DNA from: Bacillota bacterium
Lineage (GTDB): Bacteria > Bacillota > Clostridia > Lachnospirales > Lachnospiraceae
DNA length: 50,288 nucleotides
Assembly (NCBI GenBank): GCA_023443225.1
Contig: JAEZVF010000019.1
Span: 1 to 50,288 of the forward strand
Direction of reading: 5' to 3'
In this document: one piece after another, positions 34,484 to 43,800 of the stretch
Position numbering within the stretch: position 1 is the stretch's first letter
How the letters are laid out: each line of letters opens with the position of its first letter
Position numbers and translations under genes: made by a program
Notes under the pieces: model-generated
Told to the model about the DNA's origin: nothing
The model's input: the letters and a program-made list of their open reading frames with translations, nothing else
The model's database searches: none

Positions 34484-35271
34484 TGATTAATATCAAAATA
34501 AGAAAAAACATAGCTAGAAAGAACTATACCATAATTGCTGTCACATCATTCTTAATTATACTATCTGTCTGGTACATAGCGAGTGCAAGCGGGGCGATAA
34601 GCGAAATATTCCTTCCAAAGCCCCAAAATGTAGTTAATTATTATATCAAAACTATTGGAGATGGTTCACTCTGGGAAAATTCAAAAATAAGTATTTACAG
34701 AATCACATTAGGATTTCTTTATGCAGTTATTCTTGGAGTTCCAGTTGGTATTATGACTGGAACCTTCAAGAAATTCGAGGCAGTAATCAGACCGCTATGT
34801 GAATTCATAAGATATATGCCGGTTCCGGCTTTTGTACCACTTATTATGGTTTGGATTGGCATTGGTGAGAATGCTAAAGTAACCGTTATTTTTATTGGAA
34901 CCTTCTTTCAGATGGTATTGATGGTAGCAGATGATGCGATGAGTGTACCAGATGACCTGATTAATGCAGGCTATACCTTAGGAACTAATACAAAAAATGC
35001 AATATTCAAGATTATTATTCCAGCTATGATGCCCAGACTAATGGAAACTTTACGTATGATGATTGGCTGGGCGTGGACCTATCTGGTAAGTGCCGAACTG
35101 GTTGCAGCGAATACGGGATTAGGCTATACAATATTAAAATCCCAGCGTTTTCTCAAAACAGACGCCATATTTGCAGGAATTATCCTTATTGGTTTGTTAG
35201 GCCTTATTACGGATCGAATTTTTGCCCTTATTAACAAAAAACTATTCCATTGGGCTGAAGGGGGGAGATAG
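34483..35271 (+). CDS. ABC importer permease (TauC/SsuC/NrtB-like)
   Basis: The 262-residue membrane protein has about six hydrophobic segments and the permease coupling loop near DDLINAGYTLGTNTKNAIFKI, equivalent to the EAA motif. GLGYTILKSQRFLKTD is a further signature of the sulfonate/taurine/nitrate branch. It forms the membrane channel with the binding lipoprotein and ATPase on either side of it. Its ATG overlaps the preceding stop codon (TGATG), and the ATPase begins 2 bp after its own stop, so the three are tightly coupled. Confidence 0.92.
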   Translation: MINIKIRKNIARKNYTIIAVTSFLIILSVWYIASASGAISEIFLPKPQNVVNYYIKTIGDGSLWENSKISIYRITLGFLYAVILGVPVGIMTGTFKKFEAVIRPLCEFIRYMPVPAFVPLIMVWIGIGENAKVTVIFIGTFFQMVLMVADDAMSVPDDLINAGYTLGTNTKNAIFKIIIPAMMPRLMETLRMMIGWAWTYLVSAELVAANTGLGYTILKSQRFLKTDAIFAGIILIGLLGLITDRIFALINKKLFHWAEGGR

Positions 35272-35273
35272 AT

Positions 35274-36104
35274 ATGAAATTATTTAAAAAGAAGAAAAAT
35301 AATCTTCCTGAACGAAACAGCCATATTGAAGCGAACTTTGCAAACAGTAAAATCTATGTAAAAGATCTTCAAAAAGTCTACCATTCTGCAAAAGGTGACA
35401 TCGTTGCAATGAAAGATATTAATATTAATATTCTTGAGAATGATTTTGTATGTATCGTAGGCCCGTCAGGTTGTGGAAAATCGACTTTGCTTAGAATGGT
35501 AGCAGGTCTTGATGAAGCTACCTCCGGCCAGATAGTTATCAAGGATAGAAATATTATCGGCCCTGGAGCAGACAGAGGAATGGTATTTCAAGCATATACC
35601 CTGTTTCCGTGGATGACAGTTGCTGATAATATTAAATTCGGACTTAAATTAAGAAAAATCCCTATGAAGGAACAAGAAGAAATTACGGATAGATATCTAA
35701 AGGTGATAAAACTTGAAAAGTTTAGAAATAGTTATCCAAAAGAGTTATCGGGTGGTATGAAGCAAAGAGTTGCCATTGCAAGAGCTCTCGCAAACAGCCC
35801 CGAAGTATTGCTAATGGACGAGCCATTTAGCGCGCTTGACCCTCAGACAAGGGCTGATATGCAGTTATTAATAAGACAAATATGGCAAGTAGAAAAACCA
35901 ACTATTATGTTTGTCACCCATGATATTGAAGAAGCCATTTTCTTATCCAGCAAGATATATGTACTTACTTCTGTACCAGGAACTGTAAAAAAAGAAGTTC
36001 AAGTAATATTACCTTATGAAAGGGAATTATCATTAAAGGATTCAGAGAGATTTATCCAGATTAGAAAAGAAGTAAATTCTTTGATTGAACATAAAAGCCT
36101 GTAG
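35274..36104 (+). CDS. ABC importer ATP-binding protein (TauB/SsuB/NrtD-like)
   Basis: The 276-residue ATPase has Walker A GPSGCGKST (near residue 64), Q-loop VFQAYTLFPWM, signature LSGGMKQR, Walker B VLLMDEP and the switch THD. It begins with about 20 basic and polar residues before the fold, a little longer than most SsuB proteins. It lacks a C-terminal TOBE domain, as is normal for this branch. GGGGGAG lies just before the ATG. It is the last gene of the carboxylase-PII-transporter run, followed by a strong hairpin at 36187-36233. Confidence 0.93.
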   Translation: MKLFKKKKNNLPERNSHIEANFANSKIYVKDLQKVYHSAKGDIVAMKDININILENDFVCIVGPSGCGKSTLLRMVAGLDEATSGQIVIKDRNIIGPGADRGMVFQAYTLFPWMTVADNIKFGLKLRKIPMKEQEEITDRYLKVIKLEKFRNSYPKELSGGMKQRVAIARALANSPEVLLMDEPFSALDPQTRADMQLLIRQIWQVEKPTIMFVTHDIEEAIFLSSKIYVLTSVPGTVKKEVQVILPYERELSLKDSERFIQIRKEVNSLIEHKSL

Positions 36105-36186
36105 TATTAACCAGTCATATTATTAGCATTTAGATTAATGGGTTTAAAATAAACGGTACGCCTAACGAGGTAATACCTGACAGCAT

Positions 36187-36233
36187 CACCACAGCAGGAG
36201 CATTAAACTACAGGTAACTTACTCCTGGTGGTG
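36187..36233. terminator. Bidirectional hairpin between convergent genes
   Basis: CACCAC-CAGGAG pairs with CTCCTGGTGGTG over 12 bp with a two-base bulge, flanked by TTTAAAT on the right. It separates the ABC operon from the minus-strand small membrane gene, whose stop it touches. Confidence 0.65.
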
Positions 36234-36234
36234 T

Positions 36235-36585
36235 TTAAATCAATTTGTCATCGCACCATGAATTTGATCTCGTCCCAGCTTTTATTTGTCGAAAGCCCAT
36301 CAGTAGACCTGGAATATGGTTGCACGTTTTTTGTAGTGTATAGTTGTAAAGCATTACCGACTGATGGTAGATATCTAGACTGCGGTTGAGAATGGATTTT
36401 GCATCCTGCTCATCGGAACTGTCTCTTGCCAGCAGGTGATTTTTGCGGCAGGAGGCTAACTGATTTTCGGCACTTTTCACAGTATCTATTTTTGCTCTAA
36501 GTTCTCGGTGTACCACCCAAAACCACAGTGCTAAAAACGCTATGGTACTGATGGTGGCAGTAACACAGGCAATAATTGTAGTCAA
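36235..36585 (-). CDS. Small membrane-anchored protein, paralogue of the gene at 47256-47582
   Basis: The 116-residue protein has one N-terminal membrane helix (IIACVTATISTIAFLALWFW) and a charged helical cytosolic or external part. It ends LYNYTLQKTCNHIPGLLMGF. The gene at 47256 encodes a protein of the same plan (TAIIPYFIASISSIAFFILW, YNLVLKNPIHHFSGFMMGF), and both use a TTG start and begin MT-II. LemA-like topology is possible, but I do not recognise a named family. Upstream lie paired ComE/LytTR-like boxes (36681-36712) and a TATAAT, so LytTR control is probable. It stands alone, divergent from the WG-repeat gene. Confidence 0.75.
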   Translation of the reverse strand: MTTIIACVTATISTIAFLALWFWVVHRELRAKIDTVKSAENQLASCRKNHLLARDSSDEQDAKSILNRSLDIYHQSVMLYNYTLQKTCNHIPGLLMGFRQIKAGTRSNSWCDDKLI

Positions 36586-36644
36586 GCTCCATTCCTTCTT
36601 TCATTATTATATTACTGAATAAAATAAACTTTTTTACATTATCT

Positions 36645-36712
36645 ATTATAGTAAATATTTTTGGAAAAGGTTTAAGGTTGCCTGAAATGTATGAGATTTT
36701 GTCCTGAAATGT
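36645..36712 (-). promoter_or_regulatory. LytTR/ComE-like direct repeats and -10 for the small membrane gene
   Basis: On the minus strand ACATTTCAGG occurs twice, at 36703-36712 and 36681-36690, a 22-bp period. A TATAAT (36645-36650) lies 30 bp beyond the proximal box. This matches the two-site direct-repeat plan of LytTR regulators and the ComE consensus closely. Confidence 0.65.
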
Positions 36713-36801
36713 TAAACGGATGAGAGATTCAGCAAAGTAAGAATCAACTTACAAACCATGCTTTAACACCAAAGCCGCGCTCTCCCCCAGTGAAATTAGA
36801 G

Positions 36802-36869
36802 ACATTTCACGCCGTTCTAAAGACCTTTCGCGCCAAAGTAATTTCAAAAAGTCGGTTAAGAGCTATAAT
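36802..36869 (+). promoter_or_regulatory. LytTR/ComE-like direct repeats and -10 for the WG-repeat gene
   Basis: ACATTTCACG (36802) and ACCTTTCGCG (36823) form a 21-bp direct repeat on the plus strand; GCC follows both. TATAAT at 36864-36869 lies 31 bp after the proximal box. The second box is less perfect than those at the other two promoters. Confidence 0.55.
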
Positions 36870-36912
36870 TAATTATATTTAATATTTTTGGATAAAGAAG
36901 GGGGACAGAATT

Positions 36913-38229
36913 TTGAAAAAAACGATTGTTTTTGTAATTATTTTATCAATGTTATGTACATTAAATATTAGTGCAGCCTCACTTAAGACACCTAAGCTTC
37001 AATCCTTTACAACGGGAGCTACAGAATTTGGAAATACTACTGTATCAATCAGCAATGGAATTGGCCTAGCAACAGAGTATGACCCCAACAATAAGAATGC
37101 CAAGTTTGGATGGCATACCAGAGTAATACTTATTGATTACGAAAAAGGGACAAAAAAGATACTGCCCTATGATGGAGCGCGTAATCAAGAATTCGATGGA
37201 GATGCATATGACGATAATGGCTTTGTTGAAGGATGGGCTTTAGTCTATAGAGTAGGCGCAATAAAAAATCCAAATGACGACAGGGGTCTTGGGTATACTT
37301 TTATAAATACTGAGGGCAAGGCACTGACTGAACCGAAGTTTTCATATGCATCCAGCTTTCGTAATGGACTTGCAGGTGTAAGATATTTTGAAGGTAATCA
37401 GTGCTATACTGGCGTTCTTCAAAAGAATGGAAAGGTAAAATTTGCTATTGGCGGAGAATATAGCATACATATAGGAAACGACTATGTGGAGTTCTCGGGA
37501 AAAAAAGATAAGTTCTACTATGACTTTAATGGGAAGAGAATTTTTCTGACTGAGAAAGAAAGCAGAGAACGGGATTGCAAGAATTATAATGCCAGAGAAC
37601 GTGAGAGCTTCTATAAAAATTATGAAAAGCTATATAAAAGCGTAGAATATTGTGGTTCAAATAGATTTTATGCTGAGACAGACAAGGGTAAAAAAGTTGT
37701 TGATTTTCAGAATAAAACCATTATACCTGAGTCTTATATGGTAAACGGAAAGATGATGAATGGTAACCAGATATATTTTACTACATATAAAAAGGGCCTC
37801 TGTAACAAGGACGGTAAGATAATACTGGCAGATACGCGGTATTATCTTATTCCTGCTGATGGGGGGTACTTCCTCGGCATTTTTGATAATAAGAAACAGA
37901 TACTGATTGATTCCAACGGAAAAGTAATTGCCACAAGTGATTTTGATCCCATTATCGTGCTGAGCGAAACAAGGGTAAAGACGCTGTATACGGCTAATTT
38001 TGACTATGAGTGGCGCACTAAAGGCACAGCATATTTGTATACTGACATAGATCTCAACAAGAAATCCAGCACAGCCCAGCTTAAAAAAATGTATGCAAAC
38101 AGAATAGAGCCTAATAGTAAGAAGGAAATTGGGGTTTTAAATTCTGCCAAAAATATCTCAAAAAACAGTACACAAAAAAATATTGAGATGTTTGGAGTAA
38201 TGTCAGAATTAAGTTATATGCAAAAATAG
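36913..38229 (+). CDS. Secreted WG-repeat-like protein
   Basis: The 438-residue exported protein has a signal peptide (KKTIVFVIILSMLCTLNISA). Repeats of the KWG/WG beta type follow: VEGWALVYRVG, YTFINTEGKALTEPKFSYAS, FRNGLAGVRYFEG, YTGVLQKNGKVKF and later LCNKDGKIILADTRY. Such repeats form surface propellers or solenoids of unknown ligand. The start codon is TTG behind GAAGGGGG (36898-36905). It opens a two-gene unit, as the DUF5050-like gene begins 5 bp after its stop. LytTR-type boxes and a good -10 lie upstream, placing it in the inferred local regulon. Confidence 0.75.
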   Translation: MKKTIVFVIILSMLCTLNISAASLKTPKLQSFTTGATEFGNTTVSISNGIGLATEYDPNNKNAKFGWHTRVILIDYEKGTKKILPYDGARNQEFDGDAYDDNGFVEGWALVYRVGAIKNPNDDRGLGYTFINTEGKALTEPKFSYASSFRNGLAGVRYFEGNQCYTGVLQKNGKVKFAIGGEYSIHIGNDYVEFSGKKDKFYYDFNGKRIFLTEKESRERDCKNYNARERESFYKNYEKLYKSVEYCGSNRFYAETDKGKKVVDFQNKTIIPESYMVNGKMMNGNQIYFTTYKKGLCNKDGKIILADTRYYLIPADGGYFLGIFDNKKQILIDSNGKVIATSDFDPIIVLSETRVKTLYTANFDYEWRTKGTAYLYTDIDLNKKSSTAQLKKMYANRIEPNSKKEIGVLNSAKNISKNSTQKNIEMFGVMSELSYMQK

Positions 38230-38234
38230 GGGAT

Positions 38235-39740
38235 ATGGAGGCGTTGAAACTAAATATGAAGAGAATTATATCTTTTTTATTGATACTTTTTATACTGTTT
38301 GGTGCAGTACCGCTCTCAGGTACCGTAAATGCAGCAGGAGTTACAGCTAAATCAGTTGTATCAAGAATTTATGTTAATGGGGCTTATCAGCCTACCGAAG
38401 CGTATATGATAAACTCTCAGTACTATTACAAAATTCAGGATATAGCAGCTTCAGTACGGGACCTGTCTGTTAGATTTACATTTGCAAAGAATGGCAACAA
38501 CCTTAATGTAACAATAGGTAAAAATCATACAATGAACGGAACAGAATACTCAGCCTCTTATTTACTTGACTACCCTGCCACCAAAGGGGGAGAAGTCCGT
38601 GTAGATGGGGGTGTGGCAAATGTATCGGGATACATAATTAATGGCAATTATTGCTTCAGCATGAAGGAAGCAGCCAAGCTTCTAGGTTGTGGGTATAAAG
38701 CTGTCGAAAAAGACAGGTATACCGATTATCAGCTGATGACAAGCTATAAGTATAATGCTGCAGGCAAATTGGAAAGAAAGCTCAATCAGCAGGGAAATAC
38801 TGCATTCAACAGGATGTGGGAAGGTTTTGCAGCAAGCTACAAGGATAGTATATATTTTGTAAGCAGCAATACATTATATAAAATGAATAATGAAGGAACT
38901 CAGATAAAGACACTAGTAGGAGGATATGTTACAAATATTAATATTGTAAATGAAAGACTATACTACACTGTTGGTGGGTTGCTCTACAGTATGGACTTAG
39001 ATGGCAATGATAAAATTTCTCATGCACAGGCGATATATGCTGGTCCCGGTCAGAATATGCAAAAAGTGTTGATAGTGGATGATTCGGTTTACTGTATTTA
39101 TAATGACTACGATCATTGGGCAAATCCCAAAAACACAAGTAATCTCTACCAGTTTGAGATGATTGGCAGAGATATGATTCCTGATACCTGGCAGCGCCAG
39201 ACTATATTTTCTGTTGGTAACGCCTCAATAAGTGACAATAAAATTTCAAACTTTTATATTGAAGGTGATTATGTATATTTCAATGGAGCATGGGTAAGTA
39301 GGGTGAAGTTGGATGAGTATGGCAAGAAAATAGCTAGAGAGGTTTTAGCAGAGGGAGAATGGTATCAGCAGCAGAAGTTCTCAGATGACAAGATTATTAT
39401 GATGGGCAATCAAGGCAAAAAAGGAAGATGGCCTGGGAAAAATGGCTATCTTTATACAAAGAGTGTTAATGACAAGGATAACAGTAGTTTGTATTTGAAG
39501 GAAACAGTGTATACCTATACTGTCACAGATAATAAGTTGGTTTATGTAAATGACTACAACCTAATTAAAAGAGACCTAGATGGTAAAAATAAAACTCAGC
39601 TGCTTGGTATGGATGGCAGTTCAACTGTACTTTTTGGTGTTGCAGGAGATTGGATAGTTTCAAGATCATCTTCAGATGTAGGAGCTGCAAAAACTACTCT
39701 AATTAAGCTCGATGGAACTAAGCCATCTGTTAAGTTTTAA
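38235..39740 (+). CDS. Secreted protein with stalk-like domain and DUF5050-like beta-propeller
   Basis: The 501-residue protein (494 if ATG 38256 is used) has a signal peptide MKRIISFLLILFILFGAV. A copper-amine-oxidase-N/stalk-like domain follows (YVNGAYQPTEAYMINSQYYY, KEAAKLLGCGYKAV), then DUF5050-type blades from about residue 190 (DSIYFVSSNTLYKMNNEG, NERLYYTVGGLLYSMDLDGN, NKLVYVNDYNLIKRDLDGKN). These are typical clostridial surface proteins of unknown ligand. The start is uncertain: 38235 has AGGGG very close, while 38256 gives a cleaner signal peptide but is far from GGAGG. It is co-transcribed with the WG-repeat gene. Confidence 0.8.
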   Translation: MEALKLNMKRIISFLLILFILFGAVPLSGTVNAAGVTAKSVVSRIYVNGAYQPTEAYMINSQYYYKIQDIAASVRDLSVRFTFAKNGNNLNVTIGKNHTMNGTEYSASYLLDYPATKGGEVRVDGGVANVSGYIINGNYCFSMKEAAKLLGCGYKAVEKDRYTDYQLMTSYKYNAAGKLERKLNQQGNTAFNRMWEGFAASYKDSIYFVSSNTLYKMNNEGTQIKTLVGGYVTNINIVNERLYYTVGGLLYSMDLDGNDKISHAQAIYAGPGQNMQKVLIVDDSVYCIYNDYDHWANPKNTSNLYQFEMIGRDMIPDTWQRQTIFSVGNASISDNKISNFYIEGDYVYFNGAWVSRVKLDEYGKKIAREVLAEGEWYQQQKFSDDKIIMMGNQGKKGRWPGKNGYLYTKSVNDKDNSSLYLKETVYTYTVTDNKLVYVNDYNLIKRDLDGKNKTQLLGMDGSSTVLFGVAGDWIVSRSSSDVGAAKTTLIKLDGTKPSVKF

Positions 39741-39812
39741 TATATCAGTATTTATGTGTCACGACCCGAATTCATTAATATCTTTTTATTAAATGTATAT
39801 GAGTTAACAGTT

Positions 39813-39867
39813 AAAAGAGAAGCAGACATCCACTCACATGATGTGAATAGATGTCTGCTTCTCTTTT
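39813..39867. terminator. Bidirectional terminator between convergent genes
   Basis: AAAAGAGAAGCAGACATC pairs perfectly with 39850-39867, and the interior holds a further palindrome (TCACATGATGTGA). A-run and T-run flanks suit both directions: the DUF5050-like gene from the left and the protease from the right. Confidence 0.85.
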
Positions 39868-39903
39868 GTCTTGTACCGTTTACCAGGGTAAAATATCCTA
39901 AAC

Positions 39904-40782
39904 TCATTTATCTTCTGTTGCCAAAGTCAACGCCTCATCAAGATTCAATATTCCCCAGCCGCTGTCTGTATCATACCCTGACTCAAGAATATCAGTTGCC
40001 GATTTGTATAGGATACTCCGTACCTCTTCGGCAGATAGTTTCGGATTTGACGACAGCAGAACTGCAGCAGCACCTGAAACAGATGCAGTTGCAAAGGAAG
40101 TGCCGTTTGTAAGTAAGGCTTTTCCGCCTATAGAGACCGTCCATATTTTTTCGCCCTGTGCTACTAACATTACAGACTTATTTCTTTGAGAAAAATCAGA
40201 TACCCGTCCCTTTTTATTAACAGACCCAACACCAATTACAGTAGGATAAGATGCTGGATAATACAAAGAATCTGGACTTTTCTTATTTGTGTTTCCTACG
40301 GAGGATATCACAACTACATTTTTCTCTTCAGCATATTCCACCGCGTCGCGTAAAAGAGTACTCTCCATAGTAGTTCCAACACTTAGATTAATGATACAGC
40401 AATCATACACATCAACTGCATCTCGTATAGCCTTAGCAAGTATCTCATGGTTTCCTTTTTTAATATTACCATTTTGATCCTTTGTTTGATATACAAGTGG
40501 AACGAGTTTTACATTCGAAGCTATTCCTGATAAATTGGTGGAGGATGAACCTGCAATAAGTCCTGCAATGGCAGTTCCGTGACCGATTTTATCCTCTGTA
40601 TCCGTATTCTCTTCAATGTAATTATATCCCTGTTCAAGCTGCTTGGAATTGATTGCCTTTGTGGATATGCCTGTGTCTATGATAGCAATTTTTATATCTT
40701 TTCCTGTAGGTAATTCAGAAGCAAAGACAGGTTGAGAAAAAATCACAAGGGCAAGCAAGCTGCACATCAGTCTTTTTCTCAT
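39904..40782 (-). CDS. Small secreted subtilisin-like serine protease (S8)
   Basis: The 292-residue exported protease has a signal peptide (MRKRLMCSLLALVIFSQPVFA) and the subtilase triad Asp36 (IAIIDTGIST), His67 (GHGTAIAG) and Ser228 (NGTSFATASVSG), with oxyanion Asn163 (SSVGNTN). The mature domain begins right after the signal cleavage site, so the usual inhibitor I9 propeptide is absent; folding may rely on another factor or the protein is intrinsically slow to mature. It follows the 2121-residue SLH gene by 83 bp across a perfect hairpin and may process surface proteins of this island. AAAGGAG precedes the ATG. Confidence 0.93.
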   Translation of the reverse strand: MRKRLMCSLLALVIFSQPVFASELPTGKDIKIAIIDTGISTKAINSKQLEQGYNYIEENTDTEDKIGHGTAIAGLIAGSSSTNLSGIASNVKLVPLVYQTKDQNGNIKKGNHEILAKAIRDAVDVYDCCIINLSVGTTMESTLLRDAVEYAEEKNVVVISSVGNTNKKSPDSLYYPASYPTVIGVGSVNKKGRVSDFSQRNKSVMLVAQGEKIWTVSIGGKALLTNGTSFATASVSGAAAVLLSSNPKLSAEEVRSILYKSATDILESGYDTDSGWGILNLDEALTLATEDK

Positions 40783-40801
40783 TATAGTTCTCCTTTTATT
40801 T

Positions 40802-40835
40802 CAGAGGCATCTATCCGTTTGGATAGATGCCTCTG
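40802..40835. other. Perfect 15-bp hairpin between the SLH and protease genes
   Basis: CAGAGGCATCTATCC pairs with its complement across a GTTT loop. On the minus strand, in the sense of the genes, no U-run follows, so it is more likely a stability or processing element than a terminator. It lies 31 bp after the SLH stop and about 20 bp before the protease start. Confidence 0.6.
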
Positions 40836-40865
40836 CTTAGATTTTTTACTTCTATTGGTCTACCA

Positions 40866-43800
40866 TCAATCTGCAATTCTTACTGTAATGGTCTTTGTCC
40901 ACACAGCAGTATCTGCTGTAGTTGAACGCTCAGGGAATTTCAAGGTCACTGTAAATGTTGTTTCTGTATTGCCCTTTGCCTTCATTTCTTCATACAACGC
41001 CACTTTGTCAATGGTAACGCTATTAATGTTATAATCAGTGTAATCCTTGTATGATTTGTCACTGGCTATAATGCTCAGTGTAGGTGCATCAAGGTAATCG
41101 TAAGAGTTGTATACTTCAGGTACATACAACGCACCTTCAAGCTTGCATCCATACTGATCCAGAATCTGGCCATCATATGTGAAGATATAGCTTTCGGTTT
41201 CACTACTGCTCAAGCTTATATTCTCCGGAATATCTCCGAAGTTCCCAACGCTTTGAATTATACGTTTCATGGAATCGGTGCTTCCTTTCCAAACCACATG
41301 CTTGCTATCATGATCCTCTGCACCAAACCATTGATTGACATTAAGTATTTCTCCCTCAAAAGTTTTGGAGAAGCCAGGAAGGAATATCTTACTTGCACTT
41401 ACTAATGGCTGTATATATTCGCAGTGCCATCCAGGACTGGTGCCATCTCTCACATAGTCAATCTCAAGAGCCGTAATCATCCATGGAGCACGTACCCCGT
41501 CTTTTATTCTATATGAGTCCAAATCGTCTTGTTCAAAGTCATTTCCATCATTATCAAAATGTGTCAGATTAGAACTCGTACCGTCCAGGTAATAGAACCG
41601 ACCGCTGATTTTTGAATCCGTTCCAGCCTTTGCAATATCACTGGTTTTAATACGAATAAGATGCTGGTAGTCTCCCGGATTGCCGTTCACATCTATACCC
41701 TCCACAGAAACAGTATTTGTGGATTGTACAGCATTGTCTGAAGCTAGATAGTTTTCACCCTCTGAAACCCTGGCGAAAATATAGTAATCGCCTTTGACTA
41801 GATTCATAATAGCACGGGAATCCTGCCAACCGGATGTAGGAACAGTCTGCGTGGTAGAAACTGCATATTGCACAGTACCATCACCGGGGTATGCATTTTC
41901 AGGCAATTCATATACCAGGATATTTGCCTTGTAAGAGGTTGCTTCAGGGTGTGTGTCAATGTCTATTGAGCGGGCTATCTTGTTTATGAACAACACACTT
42001 GTAAAGGTTTTTTCAAAAGAATCATAGGTCTCATCTTCTGCTCTTACGATTTTTACATCATAAATACCTGCATTGATGGCTGTATCACCCCAACTGCTGT
42101 CCAGATTTTGTCGTTTGTATTTTATGCTGAAGCTGTCTATTTCAATGGCGCTTCCACTTGTAATATCGCTTCCGTTTAAAGTGAATACAAGCGGATGATG
42201 TTCTCCGTTGTAATCATATATTTGATTTGTGTCAATACTAATGATGTTTTCATCAATCAATGTCTTATTGCTCCACTGAGCGTATAGGGTATGATCTTCG
42301 GGAATTGTGACATTTATATCAGCTGTAATCCTATCTCCATCTGTACGGTCTGTGTACCAACCTTTAAATCCAAATCCTGCAAGGGAAGGTACAGGCAGTT
42401 GACCATAGTTTTCGCTAAAGATAACTGTCTTGGTGTCTTCAACACCTTCTTCAAGAGCACCTTCATTTGGATCAAAGGTAACAGTATATTCATTGCCACT
42501 CCATTTTGCATAGAGCGTAATATCTTCATTCGGCATGGTAGTGAATGTAAATACTTGTGTCAAAGCCTGATCACTGTACCAACCGTCAAAGATAAATCCT
42601 GTTTTAGTGGGATCAGCTGGTCTTGTAATCACTGAGCCAACCGGATAAGTTCCTTGTTCAATCACGCTGCCGCCATTGGTGTTATAGCTGATGGTACGTT
42701 TAACTATAGGAGTTTCCTGAACCTGACATACTACTGTATATGAGGTTGAACCTGTTATAGGAGCAAACACAGGGAAAATGCTTTTTACTATAGCATTCTT
42801 TGAGCTTAATTCTTCTTCAAAGAATTTGCTTGATGCAATATCACCTTTTTTCATTTTTACTTCAATAGGCTCTAGGTCAACACCCTCGAACTGGAAGACA
42901 ACAGTGGCTGAGTTGTCCGAATAAGCTGCGGTATAGGTTGCACCACTTAAAATATCCATTGCAAACGCCTTGCCAATAGGCTCATTAATATCTCTCAGGA
43001 TTTCCTTATTATCGCTATCCTTTGCTATAACTTTCAGGAAAGCGGTGTATTTTTGCTGTTCATCATCATTGGTACCGCTATTTGTAAGAGCTTTAAGGTC
43101 AAAAGCTTCTCCAAATTTAGCTGAAAATTGCTTGTCTTCCTTGGTACCATATGAGTTCTCTACATCTTTCACTGTCAAGGTATATGTTCTTGGAGTTACC
43201 TCAAAGTAATAGCTTTTATCACGTAAAATTGTTAAGCCTTCTGTTTGCTGATCTCCATATCCGTTGATAGCGCTGTATTTGATATTGCCGTTTCCAGGTA
43301 TTTCATAGCTGTCCACGCCTAAAATAGTTTTGATTTCATCAGCTTTAGGTAAATCAAATGCACCATTTTTCATTACACGCTTGCTCCACACAGTGGTGTA
43401 GCCATCCTGTGCATTTCCTACACGAACACTGGCTGTAAATCTTTCATTCAATTCCTCAGTAGATAGATTTGTCCATACAAGAGGAATAGTAACTTTTAAA
43501 TCGTAAAGGCTAAAGGCAAGCTTATCAGACTTCCATGTGAGAGTCAAATCACATTCCATATACTGAACTCCCTTTGGAACTGTTACGCTGATTTTACCCG
43601 TTTCCTTATCAAATGCAAAGTTTCGGTTGGAAAGAGTGTAGTTAAATTTGCTATAGTCGTATATTTCCTGCTCTATATCACCTTCACAAAGGTCTATATA
43701 TACCATTTGACGATAGCTTTCCGGAAGAGCCATGGTAATTCCGTTTGCACCGTTACTATCTACGTCTTTAATTGGCAGGACTTCATCTTTTTCTATTTCA

